A stretch of DNA of 64,000 nucleotides from Castanea sativa (Eukaryota > Streptophyta > Magnoliopsida > Fagales > Fagaceae), in the NCBI RefSeq assembly GCF_040712315.1, contig NC_134017.1:21539822-21603821 (forward strand), read 5' to 3'. The stretch's first letter is position 1; the number at the start of each line of letters is the position of its first letter. Below are positions 35,088-46,430 of the stretch, piece after piece. The translations under genes were made by a program, and so were the position numbers. Under the pieces are notes generated by a model that ran no database searches, was not told where the DNA came from, and was given only the letters and a program-made list of their open reading frames with translations.

Positions 35088-36156
35088 ATGCCTCCAAATA
35101 TGGAGGACAATATTCTACCTAGGGAATATGGATGGACTAATAGTAGTGACTCAAATTTTAGTGACGATCTGTTTGAGGAAGAGTTAGAGCCTGATCTTTT
35201 GTCCGGTGAAGAGGATGAAGTGCCACTTGCAAGGCATGGACCGATTGTTGAACCTGACTTGGAAGAAATTGCTACTTAGAGAGGTTTTTGGGAACAGTAT
35301 GCAATTGGCTTCATCTTGGATTACCGTAAGTTCTCTGTGCATCACATGCAACATGTAGTTAACAATGCATGGCAGATCAGAGGAGAGGTATCTGTGGTAG
35401 GCAGAGATTCATATTTTTATATATTTTTTTCACTTTGAGTTCCTAGAGGATCTTCATTAAATCTATAATGAGGGGCCTTGGGCAGTGGATGGTGCACTTC
35501 TGACATTGGAGAGATGGAGACCAAACTTTTTAGTGTTAGGAAATCTACATGTTAACTATGTCTCCATTTGGGTGCAACTTCATGGTCTGCCATTGGAGTA
35601 CCAGCATCCAGAGTTTGCTGAAAAAATGGGCCAAATGATGGGAATAGTTGATCGAGTTGATTGGGAAGACAGAATTCCAAGAAATATTCGGTTTATTCGT
35701 ATTAAGGTGCGTATAGATCCTTGGCTCCCTGTAATAGCAGGATTTATGCTACGTCTTGATGATGGAACTAGAATATGAATACAGTGTAGGTATGAGAGAG
35801 TGCTTAAATTATATACTAAGTGTGGCTTAATTGGGCATACGAGAGGTCAGTGTACTCATGCTATGGATGATATAGAGCTTATGTTGTACAGACAACGATT
35901 AAGGATTCAGGAATTACATAACACTAAATATAGATTTGATGGACTGCAACCTCAGTTCACTAATGAGCTTAGAGCTTATCATAATCGTAGGAGGAGATGG
36001 ACAACCCAAGTCAGATTTGGTCCAATGCACCCTGCATCTTCCCATACACAACACCATCATAACCACATCTTCCCTGATCCTAGTACTCCTAGCTCTCCTC
36101 TGTCCTTGCATGCAAACCTTAATCCACCTAACCAAACTGTAGCATCAACCAGCTGA
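35088..36156 (+). pseudogene. LINE ORF1: DUF4283-like domain and CCHC zinc knuckle
   Basis: Starts at ATG 35088 (MPPNMEDNILPREYGW) with an acidic N-terminus. The RNA-binding-like DUF4283 region follows: NNAWQIRGEVSVVGRDSYF then, after stops at 35277 and near 35440, LTLERWRPNF, SIWVQLHGLPLEY and IRIKVRIDPWLP. The knuckle YTKCGLIGHTRGQCTH is at about 35813-35860 (C-x2-C shortened, GH and final C kept; the first Cys appears replaced in YTKC context). The tail is Arg/His-rich. ORF1 proteins of plant L1 elements bind their RNA. Two or more breaks make it non-functional. Confidence 0.8.
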
Positions 36157-37114
36157 ACCTTAATGTTTCCAACCAATCACCTCAAAATACAGCTTATGGT
36201 TCCTTTATACCCATAGGACTAGATGAACTACCAAATGCGCTCCAAATTCCTGCCAACTCTTTGGCATCAGGAGACATGGATCAAGGAATGCCTACAACCA
36301 ATGTTGCTACTCTTGACACACAAGGAGAGTTTGTGACATATTAATCCTGTGTTAGGTGCTAATTCTGCTTCGTTTATTGGAAGACCACCATGGCAACCTC
36401 CACCAAATTCCAACTTACAGTGGACTTGGATAGAAGATAGTGGACCTTTCATTACCAATATTCAAAGCTCCCATCCACAGTTTACAGACTCGGATAATGA
36501 GAGTGACGCAACAGCCACTATGTTTAATTTAGACGGTCTAAATGAAACTATACCTAAAGCCATGCAGAATCTGGGAAAAAGGGTGTATCCCAGAGTCCCC
36601 TGACTCTTTTATAGTCTCTCTAGCTCAAAGGCTTGATAGAAGGAGGTTTCAGTTTGAATTGGGTGATTCAAGTACAGGGGCTAGACTGGTAAATTCACAG
36701 AGTTGTAATACAATTAGCTCCTCCAACCACTTGGATCATGGTACGGCAAGCAGGAATGGTAAGCAAACCACGGATTTGGGGCCCAATGCAAGGGAATTAG
36801 GCCCATTTGAGATGCTTACACTTGGGCTAGGACCTTCACTACCCGTGGCCTCCCAATCAGATCCAACTCAGCAAACTGACCTATGGTGCAATGAAGCAAG
36901 TTATAGGTTTGGAAAGTCCAAAATCAAGTTCTAAGAAAATGCTTGGGAAAGAAATACGAAAGATAAGCAGGAATATCAGACAGAAGCTCTTATATGTTGT
37001 CTTTGATAAAGAAGTTGATCCAGAGCAGAATGGTGATGACCAGGAAGTGTACATGGATACAGATATGCAGTCAGGGCTTAGGGAAGCTGGCCTTCAACAG
37101 CTTCCCCAGCAGCC

Positions 37115-40100
37115 ATGAGGGTCTTAAGCTGGAATTGAAGAGGGCTGGGCAGCCTCTCTGCAATTCTGCAATGCCAAAAAAAGGCCTAGGATATTCAACC
37201 AGAGATTATGTTTTTGATGGAAATCAGATTAAGCAAAGGAAAGGGGAAAGGAATTTTGGAAAAGTGTGGTTTTTTTTTGTGGGTGGGAGGTGCCAAGGGA
37301 AGGATTCAGTGGTGGTTTGCTTCTAGGATGGATGCAAAACCAAAAAATCAACAGTCTTCACAGCTCCAAAAACCTTATTCACACAGAACTTGTTGATCTT
37401 TGAGGTAAACCTTTATCCATCTCTTTTATTTATGGTCATCCAAAAGTAGCTAAGAGGGGAGAGGTGTGGGCAGAATTAAATTCAGTAAAATGTTTTAGTC
37501 ATAAGAACTGGCTGTGTATAGGTGATTTTAACCAGATTTTGTCAAATGAAGATAAGTTTGGGTTTAAACATAGTAGGGTTGAAGGGGCTGAATCTCTTAG
37601 ACAAACATTGTTTGAGTTAGAGCTTTGTGAGCTTGAAACAAAAGGTCAAAAATTTACTTGGATGAATGAGCATGAGGATGATTCATTCATTATGGAAAGA
37701 TTGGACAGGGCTTATGCATCAAGCGAGTGGATAAATGCTTACCCCCATTATGCCCTTAGAAATCAACCAATTTTGAGATCAGATCATGGATCAATTGTGC
37801 TAGATTTTGAATTCAGACAACCATTTGGAAAAAGGCCGTTCAGATTTGAGAAGATGTGGCTCACTCATTCAAATTGGAAAGCTGTTGCACAGGATGCTTG
37901 GTCAGCCCAATCCAATGGTTCAAGGGCTTTTAATTTTCAACACAAGCTGAAGAGTATTAGAAGGAAGTTTTCTGAGTGGAATAAAAAAGTTTTTGGCAAA
38001 GTAGAGTATGAATTGAAAGAAAAACAAAGGAAGTTGCAAGAGGTGTAGAACTCTATTCTCACCACTGATGATATCAGGATTGAAAGGAACCTAAGGGGTG
38101 AGATTGAGATGTTAATGCATCAAGAGGAAATAATGTGGGCACAGAAGGCTAGGAGTAATTGGACAGTTTATGGTGATAGAAACACTAGGTTCTATCAAAC
38201 AGTGGTCAAGCAGAGGAGAGCTAGGAATAGAATAATTCATCTGAAAAATGTCAATGGGGATGTTTTGGACAAATTAGAGGAGATAGAGCAGCATTTGGTT
38301 GACCATTTTCAAGAGCAGTATTATGATCCTGAAGTTAGAGATGTTCAATCCATTTTACAGGAGTTGGAAACCTTACCTATACCTAAATTGGATCAAAACC
38401 AGCAACAGCTTCTTGACAGACCTGTGACTGATGAAGAAATAGTATGGGCTGTCCATCAACTTAGCCCTCAGAAAGCTCCTGGACCTGATGGGATTCCAGC
38501 CTTCTTTTATCAGGAGCTTTGGAGATTAATCAGACAGGATGTCCTTAATTATGTTCATGCTTTCTTCCATTTTGGTACACTCCTCAAATCCCTTAACTAA
38601 ACCTACCTCACCCTTGTTCCAAAAATCAATTTTCCTGAGGATGTTAACCACTTTAGACCCATTAGATTGTATAATGTCTCCTACAAGATAATTTCTAAAA
38701 TTTTGGTGTCTAGACTCAAAACTTTCATGGATAGGCTTATTACACCTTTTCAAAATGCTTTTGTTCAAGGTAGGAACATCACAGACAATATCTTAATTGC
38801 TCATGAGATTTTTTATATTCTTAAGAGAAAGAAGGGTAGGAAAAAAGGCTATGGGGTGTTGAAAGTGGATATGTGCAAGGCATATGATCGGGTTAGCTGG
38901 AATTTTCTTAAAGCTGTTTCGTTGGCTATGTATTTTAGTAATTATTGGGTGAACCTGATCATGGAGTGTGTCTCTTCTGTCCAGTTTTCTATTTTAGTTA
39001 ATGGTTGTCCAACAAGTTCTTTGAACCTTCTAGAGGTCTCAGACAAGGGGACCCCATTTCCCCTTGCCTGTACTTGTTTTGTGCAAACATTTTGTCTCTT
39101 GCCTTGTCTAAAGAAGAGGGGATGGGGAAAATTAAAGGTCTACAAGTGGGGAGGAGGGGGGTGTCTTTCACTCATCTCCTCTTTGCTGATGATTCTTTGT
39201 TCTTCTTTCAAAATGACAAGGCTTCTGTTCATAGTCTTAGGAACACAATTCAGTGGTATTGTTCAATTTCAGGTCAATGTATTAATTTTCACTAGTCTGA
39301 ACTCTTTTGCTCTCCAAATATCCCTACATCTGACCAAGAATCCCTTGCTTCCTTCATGTGAATCTTGTTCAACATCCACATAAATACTTAGGTCTGAACT
39401 TCAAGCTTAGAGGGAGGAGGGTAGCAGATTTCCAAGATATCATAGATAGGGTGCAAAACAAGCTCCAAGGATTGAAGGCTAAACTTCTTTCCCAAGCTGG
39501 TAGAACTACTTCGATTTCTTCTGTTCTTCAAGCTTTGCCATTGTACACCTTTTCTTGTTTTAGAATACCAGAATCTGTTTGTAACAAACTTGATGAAATA
39601 GTTAGAAGCTTCTGGTGGGGTCATAATGTGGGTGATAGGAAGCTACATTTACTTAACTGGGATAAGATATGTCAACCTAGGGAGGGGAGGAGGACTTGGC
39701 ATTAAAAAATTTAAGTTCCTTAACCAAGCTATGGTGGCTAAGCAGTTCTGGAGAATTCAACACAGCCCCAACTCTTTATTAGCAAAAACCTATAAGGCTA
39801 AGTATTTTCCTAGAACCTCCTTGCAAGAGTATAGACCTAAGCCACACCATTCTTGGTCATGGAAAAACATTGCTGTCCCTCAATCCCCTCTTTTACATCA
39901 AGGTAGATGGTTGGTTGGTAGAGGTTTCCAAATTTCCCTAACCCACCCTGATTAGTTTCAAACTGCACAGCAGAAATTAAGATATAACAACCTTATAGGT
40001 GGGACTCTGGCTGATCTAATTGACCAGGAGGCTGGTTTGTGGAAGGTGGACTTGATTAAAACGCTGTATCAAACTGCAATTGCTGAGGAAATCTTGCAGA

Positions 40101-41208
40101 CCCCTATTTCAAAAATTGCCAACATGGAGGATAAGTTGATTTGGAAATTTTCAAATTCTGGTGACTATAAGGTTAATAAGGCTTATTGTTTGCTTCAACA
40201 GGCTAACTCACCTTTCTTACAAGGTCAAGGACCTAATGGTATTCATTGTTCTGTCTGGAAAATGTTGTGGAAAGTGAAATTGCCTTTGAAAGTCTTAAAT
40301 TTTATTTGGACTACATGACAGCTTACCGGTGTCTGAGAAACTTAGAAGCAGGGGAATTTCAGTTTCCAATGTTTGTCTCATGTGCAATGAAGGAGAATCT
40401 GTCAATCACTTATTCCTTCAAGGCCCTTTTACTAGAGCTATTTGGCATGGATCAACTCTAGGAATTAGAACTTCTATTTTAGAATCCAATTCTGTGGTAC
40501 ATTGGGTGGTTTCTGCCATGACTGATAGAGATGCTTCTGCTAGTACAGGACATGGTGTTTTTGATGACAACAAAATGTTCTGCCTGCAGTCTTTGTTCAC
40601 CATTCTGTGGTCCATCTGGAACCACAGAAACCAGGTTCTTCATGAAGGTAAAATTCCTAATCCTAAGTAATTCTAATTGCACAATCGTTTATTTGCAATT
40701 ATCAGGGAGAGTTTGCCAAGGAAAGGACTCGAAGTAATTGTTCAAGACATCAGGAGAAAGATTTCACAAATCACAATTGGGAGATACTCTTAAAAGTAGC
40801 TGCTTATAAGAATAAAAGTCCATGAAGTGTGGTTTTGCATTTGAAGCTTTGAACATGGAAGGAATCAATATCTTTGCAAGAGGCAACAGTAGTGGAAGGA
40901 AGCAGAAATTCTCAACACTGCTAGAGGCTGTGAGTGAAGCTGTCTTTAAAGCTAAGGAGTTGGGGTTCACTAGAATGCTAATTCTGAGTACTAGTAAGAA
41001 GTTTGGCACGCTTTGCAACCATTATAAGAAGCCTGTTTGGTTGGAGAAGACTCTACACTCTGATCTGATGCAATTATCACAAGAAGGGATCCTTGTAAAA
41101 CACCTTTTAGTTCCTAGTGTGGTCATTTCTCATGTTTTGGACTTGGCTTATATTACCACCTCTTTCCCGGTTCATCATTGTAGGCTAAACTCTAGTTATG
41201 CCACGTGA
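37115..41208 (+). pseudogene. LINE ORF2: endonuclease, reverse transcriptase, zf-RVT, RNase H
   Basis: ATG at 37115 reads MRVLSWN then a stop where plant L1 endonucleases have Cys (LSWNCRGLG). Next: IMFLMEIRL, LCIGDFNQIL (37517), MERLDRAYA and LRSDHGSIVL, the endonuclease end with the catalytic SDH. RT: SPQKAPGPDGIPAFFYQ (38465), HFRPIRLYNVSYKIISKIL, FVQGRNITDNILIAHE, VLKVDMCKAYDRVSWNFL, a frameshift at about 39010-39030, GLRQGDPISPCLYLF and THLLFADDSLFFF with the catalytic DD. After another break: KYLGLNFKLRGRR, LLSQAGRTTSISSVLQALP, GGLGIKKFKFLNQAMVAKQF, the zinc-binding VCLMCNEGESVNHLFLQ (40370) and an RNase H-like end to 41208. At least five stops or shifts. About 1,360 codons in all, normal for the family. 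Confidence 0.9.
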
Positions 41209-41275
41209 TCTTTGCTGTAAGTTTTTTTTTTTTTTTTTTTTATGCAATGAATGTTTTCTCTGGTATTAAAAAAAA

Positions 41276-41743
41276 AGTTAGACTTTTTGGATATACATCA
41301 CTGTTAGTTTCTTTAAAACCTCTGCCTCTCTCTCTCTCCGTATGTGTGTGTGTTAAAATACTAAGTATTCTATATATATATAAGTGGATAAAACAATTTG
41401 AAAATAAACAGGAAAGTCACCCCATTTTTTAGGCAATATTTTAATGGGTTTTAGAGTTTTATTTTTAGTAGATTGTCCTTTAATTTTGTCTCTACTTAAA
41501 TAAAGGGGTGTAGGGGCATTTTTGAACAAATAAATGAGGATCTAAACAAAGAAAGTCCCTTAAATAGTATTATAAAAAATAAATAAATAAAACAACTACC
41601 CACAATTCCTAATAAAAAAAATCCCATTCCTGTGTTCTATAAAAAAAAAAAAGTCTATCCATCAACTTCACATAAAAAAAAAATGCATAAATCAATTTTC
41701 ATTTATCCCTCTCTTCCCCTTTCCAACGTTGTGGAGTTCACAA
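41276..41743. other. Intergenic
   Basis: AT-rich; a short CT/TG tract near 41325-41352. No gene. Confidence 0.45.
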
Positions 41744-41970
41744 GAAAAAATTCTAATAACATTAGATCCCACAAATTCCAAACACACAATATTTCTTCAG
41801 TTTCTTCTTCATTATTTTATCCTATTTCCAATTAACATTATTTTTTTCCGCACTCACTGTTTTATATACTAAATTTTTCTTAATGGTAAGACATTTTTTT
41901 TTATCAAAATTGATAAGTCTTTGAACAAAATTTATATACAATTGAATTATATTGTGTATCGTACTTTCTC

Positions 41971-41972
<2 letters not shown>

Positions 41973-42030
<58 letters not shown>
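41973..42030. repeat. (TA)n microsatellite
   Basis: About 29 TA units; only about six in the duplicate copy at 4323. Confidence 0.95.
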
Positions 42031-42033
<3 letters not shown>

Positions 42034-42584
42034 GAATTGATAACTCAATGACATTTTGTGATGCGTGAATTATATGAAATGTATTATAGAAAATTTGGTT
42101 ATAAATATATAAAAATATGACACTAAACTTAAAAAGAAAAGTTTCATTAAATGTGTGAAATGCATGTGATGCGACTAGTTATTAACTTATTATTTTTCCT
42201 TTAAAAAATATTATTATTATTATTATTTATTCTTCCCAGTTCTGTATGGCGGTTCTTTTAAAATGACCCAAATGTACCTTGAGTTTGGACTTTTTTCTTT
42301 TTTTTTTGGGGATGAAAGACTTTCTAATTGTTGGAAATGTACAAAATGTGGATGGTTTTGTTTTTACCCCCCAAACTATGCAAACTATCATTTTTTTTAG
42401 AGATAATTACAACATGTTGCTAACCCCACCGTTCGAACCTTTTCCTCTCCTAAACCCCAAGCACTTTGTGCATGAAGGGTGCCAATTCAGCTACAAACAA
42501 GCCCTTTGGCAACTGTCAATTATTGAGAACTCTGTTTGGTGACTTCTCATGAACATGATAATGTGCTTGGTTATTTGAATGTTA

Positions 42585-42815
42585 GAGCAACTACATCAGT
42601 CCGTTTATTTTACATATTCATTTTTACACTAAAAATATACTTTTTCTAGTTTACACATCTCTTTTTACAAGACATCCACATCAGTTCATCTATCTTACCA
42701 TCTCTTTTAATTAAATAATCAATTTTATTAAAAAAATTTATTATTTCTCTTAACTACCTATACATACGCGCACGCTCTCTCTTTCTCTCTTTCTACCGAT
42801 TTTTTTCTAATTGTG

Positions 42816-42867
<52 letters not shown>

Positions 42868-43411
42868 CCATCTCTACCCATTTTCCAGATCAACTCTCCC
42901 GCAATTCCGATCGACAGCACCGATCCACACTTCTATCCACAGCACCGATTCACAGCTCCGATCCACAACTCTGATCCCAGCTCTAATCCACAGCACCGAT
43001 TCACAGCTCCGAGCCACAAGCTCCGATCTGTGTTTGTATATCTCTGTTTTTTTTTTTTTTTTCAGCAAGTGTATCTCTGTGTTGATTTTCTGTGTGGATG
43101 TGTTTGTGTGTGGGTGCGTTTGTGTGCATCTGAGGAAAAAGAAAAAGATGAGGAGTTGAGTTTTAACTGGGTTTGTTAAGCACGGAGAAGAAAGAGAAAA
43201 AAAGAAGCGAACGAAAAATTATAAAATAATAATGGGATAAACGAGCTACAGTAACCGTATAAATATACACGGTTACTGTAACTTATGGATGAATTTGCAC
43301 AATTTTAGACATTTTTGCACCCACTGATGTGGGTGTTTTTTTGCTCAAAATGTATAAAATTGGTAATTTTTTTTATTTTAGAAACTTTTACATTAATTTG
43401 TGTGGATGCTC
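42585..43411. mobile_element. PIF/Harbinger-like MITE, 827 bp, TTA target duplication
   Basis: Left end TTA-GAGCAACTACATCAG, right end read inversely TAA-GAGCATCCACACAAA; TTA flanks both sides (42582-42584, 43412-43414). The inside has a (CT)n tract, repeated CACAGCACCGATTCACAGC phrases (42920-43025), and a palindrome ACAGTAACCGTATAAATATACACGGTTACTGT near 43250-43281 given here only as its arms ACAGTAACCG / CGGTTACTGT. It is absent from the duplicate segment at 4.7 kb. Confidence 0.7.
42818..42865. repeat. (CT)24 microsatellite
   Basis: Uninterrupted CT run inside the MITE. Confidence 0.95.
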
Positions 43412-43779
43412 TTAGGGTCTGTTAAAGCAAAAAGCCAAATAAACAGCTTCCAAACCCCACTCCAAGACTCCAAGTTTTAAAACAATTGAAAATTCAAAAG
43501 TAGATGGTCTTTTTGAGTACGGGTACGATGAATTGAACATCAATTTGTGCAATGGACGCTTGCTAGGCCCATACAAGGAGTTGGACTTTAAGGTTTTAAG
43601 CCCATTTAATTTTGAAGAAACGCCTTGTAAATTAATGGTCCATTTGTTCAGACCCAATACTGCACCCATACTCCACTTAATTTCAATGATAGAAGCACAA
43701 CACTGCACTCAGTTTAGTTTGAAATGGCAAACTAGATGGCATATAAGAGCACTCACCGATGCGGCTGCGTGCTCATCTC

Positions 43780-43859
43780 AGCTATAGTACAAATTATGAT
43801 AAATTGAAGATCTCTCACCAGCTATAGTACAAATTATGATAAATTGAAGATCTCTCACC
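43780..43859. repeat. Two perfect 40-bp tandem units
   Basis: AGCTATAGTACAAATTATGA begins each unit (43780 and 43820); both end TCTCTCACC. Flanking CACCGATGCGG and GGCTGCGTGCT also recur on both sides, so a slightly larger block was duplicated. Confidence 0.9.
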
Positions 43860-44360
43860 GATGCGGGCCATGCGGCTGCGTGCTATTAGGACTCTAAATG
43901 ATATATTGCTATTAATAATGTTTAATATTTTATAGTAGTTTTTGTGGAATGCAAGTGGATTTTTATTATTATTATTATTTTTTTTAACTAAAGCATGTGA
44001 AGATCTCATATTTAATATCATCTCAAGCAACTTCCCTTCGCACATAAGGTTATCGTAAATCAAACTCTTTAATCAAGCATTTACTATAAATATATATTTT
44101 TTCTAAGTTATGAGAAATTTAGAATTCTACTTCACTTAAAATTAGATTAGCAAGAGTTTTAAGTAATATTTATTTTAATTGTTCTGATTATATATCATTA
44201 TTTGATGTTTTAATATGTAAAATTTATATATTACAGACTATGTTTATACAAAAGTGACTTTATATATATGTATATATGTCATAATATTAATGGATTTTTA
44301 TCACATGGCTTACTAATTATTATTATGGTTTTAATTTTATACATTTTGTTTTAATTAAGC
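43860..44360. other. AT-rich DNA leading to a Helitron-type end
   Basis: No gene. Probably the body of a Helitron-like element whose 5' end I cannot place. Confidence 0.35.
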
Positions 44361-44386
44361 TGTGCATCGCACATGCGTAATACTAG
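44361..44386 (+). mobile_element. Helitron-type 3' terminus
   Basis: Hairpin TGTGC-ATC-GCACA (44361-44373) is followed after eight bases by TACTAG and then T. A short GC-rich hairpin about 10 bases upstream of a terminal CTAG (CTRR type), inserted before T, is the diagnostic 3' end of plant Helitrons. Confidence 0.7.
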
Positions 44387-45062
44387 TATATATATATATT
44401 TTCAATTATGTTCGCCCATGAAATCACTGTTGGATCACTAAAACCATTTATACAATTTTTATTGTGAAACAACTAGGTCACAGCTGTGAAATTTTGATAA
44501 AATAACTGATAATTGATTTAATGGTATATTAAAATATGCCAAGGCACGCCTATGCAGTCTATGATTGACCAAGCCGATGATGACCTTTTGTTACATGAAA
44601 GCACAAAAGGAGGGCTGGTTGCACAGAAATGCCCTAGATTCAAATTCAGAGCAACGAACTGTGAATTAGATTAAAAACTTCTAAGTTTCAAGTTTCAGCT
44701 CATGATTATCCACTTTCTCAAAGGGGGCGTGGGGAATCATGGCTATCTATTGGAAATTTGGAAAGAAATGTAAATAACTAATAATAAAAGAAAACTAAAC
44801 AATTATAGAAATATGATTATAAATAATAAATGTTAAATTTCACACTTATTTGAACAATTTCTTTATTTCTCTCACTGTAATCCCATGAAATTATGGGTAG
44901 CCAATTTTTCGCTAGTCCAAAAGGCAAATATATGTTTCTATTATTTAGTTCAGTTTAGTAAACTAGTTCATGTCCAATTGTTAACCTGTTCGAGTTTAAT
45001 TTTTTCAGGCTTATTTATATTATATATTTGATTGGTGTACAAGGAAAGAGGAGAAAAATATG

Positions 45063-45104
<42 letters not shown>

Positions 45105-45162
45105 TACTATCCGTTTATATCCACTACTTTACATCAATATTTATAATTAATAGTACTTGAAC
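44387..45162. other. Intergenic
   Basis: Contains the (TA)n at 45065-45099. No coding region or element ends recognised. Confidence 0.45.
45065..45099. repeat. (TA)n microsatellite
   Basis: Uninterrupted TA/AT run. Confidence 0.95.
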
Positions 45163-45614
45163 AAAATTGGCTTTTGCCCTTTTCAAAAAAACAATCCAAC
45201 ATTTTGCCGCCTTTCCCAAACTAATTAGGGAAATGCTCCTCTTTTGAAACTCGATTTTCTCAAAATCGAGTTTTAAAAAAAAAATTTCTAGAGCCCTATA
45301 GTGTCATTTTAAGGAACCTATAGTGATGTTTTAAAGACTATAGTGGCGTTTTTAAACTCGATCTTCATGAAATCGAGTTACATGCAATTTTTTTTCTTTT
45401 TTTTAACCTATAACTCGATTTATGAAAATCGAGTTTGAAAATGCCACTATAGGTGCTTAAAAAATCACTATAGACTCCTTAAAAATGCCACTATAGGGCT
45501 TAACTCAATTTTGAGAAAATCGAGTTTCAAAAGAGGGACATTTCTCTAATTAGTTTGGGAAAGGAGGCAAAATGCTGGATTGTTTTTTTGAAAAGTGTAA
45601 AAGCCCATTTTCTC
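45163..45614. mobile_element. Large foldback element, about 450 bp
   Basis: The left arm (ATTGGCTTTTGCCCTTTTC, CAATCCAACATTTTGCCGCC, AAACTAATTAGGGAAATG) is answered inversely by the right arm (AATTAGTTTGGGAAAGGAGG, AAATGCTGGATTG, TGTAAAAGCCCATTTT). Arms pair over about 200 bp. Inside, AACTCGATTT..AAATCGAGTT palindromes occur repeatedly (about 45248, 45356, 45411, 45502) alternating with CACTATAG / CTATAGTG phrases. Non-coding. Target duplication not found; foldback MULE-type MITE is one possibility. Confidence 0.8.
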
Positions 45615-45655
45615 CAATACTACCTAAAAAAAATAGTCATGATTAATGTGAAAAT

Positions 45656-46174
45656 TAAGGGTGTCAAGTTGATGGGTTTTTAAATCAAACTCACCATTTT
45701 TGGGTTAAAAAAACTCAAACCCAACTCATCACAAGAGTCCACATCCAACCCACGTGGGTCAAATTGGACTTTATTTTTATAAAGAAAAAAAAAAAAAAAC
45801 TACAGCATTAAAATAGCAACAGCTAACAGTAATACAAGTGTTTGCTATCCATTCTAAGTAAGATATCAAATAATTTTATTCCAACTTAGTTGAGAAACAA
45901 CATAGAACAACATAACTACATAAGTATTACAACGATTTGTTGCCCCCTCACATATTTTGAAATGAGAAAATAATATATTAGGTTAGAGTTTCTTATTTAT
46001 ATCAAGGATCGAGGCAAAATAGTAATTAAAAAAACATAAAATATATATTAAATATAGGTAGGTTAAGTGGAGTTAGGCGGATTTATGAATCTATAATCTA
46101 CTTACCCGAACCCAATGGATTGGATCAAGTTTGGGTCGGTTTTGGCAAGTTGCAAGTTGACTTCACACCCCTAG
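45656..46174. mobile_element. Probable terminal-inverted-repeat element, about 520 bp
   Basis: Left AAGGGTGTCAAGTTGA; right, read inversely, CTAGGGGTGTGAAGTCAA. Inner ATGGGTTT / CCAACCCA and GGGTCGGTT / ACCCGAACCC motifs also oppose each other. Flanks GTGAAAATT and GCGAAAATA could be a decayed target duplication. No coding capacity. Confidence 0.45.
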
Positions 46175-46308
46175 CGAAAATATCCACATTTTATACCATG
46201 AAACACGATAACGCTTTAGAGCACCAGTACTACTTGTTTTAAAAAATGCTACTTTAACACATCAAAAAGTTACTTAATCTATGTTAACATAGCATTTAAG
46301 AGAACTAC

Positions 46309-46430
46309 ATCCCTTAGCGTGATGGTCACTTCACAAGTTCTAGCTCTTGTGGGGAGTGAAGGGCCAGCCGGCCAAGGGTTGAAATTTAAATCTTCAAGAG
46401 GGAGTTTCACATACATATATATTAAAAGTA
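46309..46430 (+). mobile_element. SINE family 1, copy 2 (degenerate)
   Basis: CCTTAGCGTGATGGTCACTTC then CACAAGTTCTAGCTCTTGTGG, GGGTTGAAATTT and GGGAGTTTCACATACATAT parallel the copies at 11244 and 53781. The first 10 bases are missing and no target duplication is evident. Confidence 0.6.

Larger units (their letters stand above)
34428..41275 (+). mobile_element. Nearly full-length L1-type LINE, inactivated
   Basis: Contains a long 5' region, ORF1, a linker, ORF2 and a 3' A tail (41268-41275). The 8-base direct repeat AGTTAGAC lies at 34420-34427 and again right after the A tail (41276-41283), a plausible target duplication giving a 6.85-kb element. The left border is therefore inferred, the right one seen directly. 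Both open frames carry stops and shifts. Confidence 0.75.
41744..43755. repeat. Duplicated segment, copy 2 (copy 1 at 4081-4970)
   Basis: Matches copy 1 from AAAATTCTAATAACATTAGA to TTTGAAATGGCAAACTAGATGG. It is longer because it holds a (TA)n expansion, about 150 bp extra near 42390-42530 and a Harbinger-like MITE at 42585-43411. The shared phrase KVLSPFNFEE / PCKLMVHLFRPNTAP reappears at about 43590. Confidence 0.75.
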
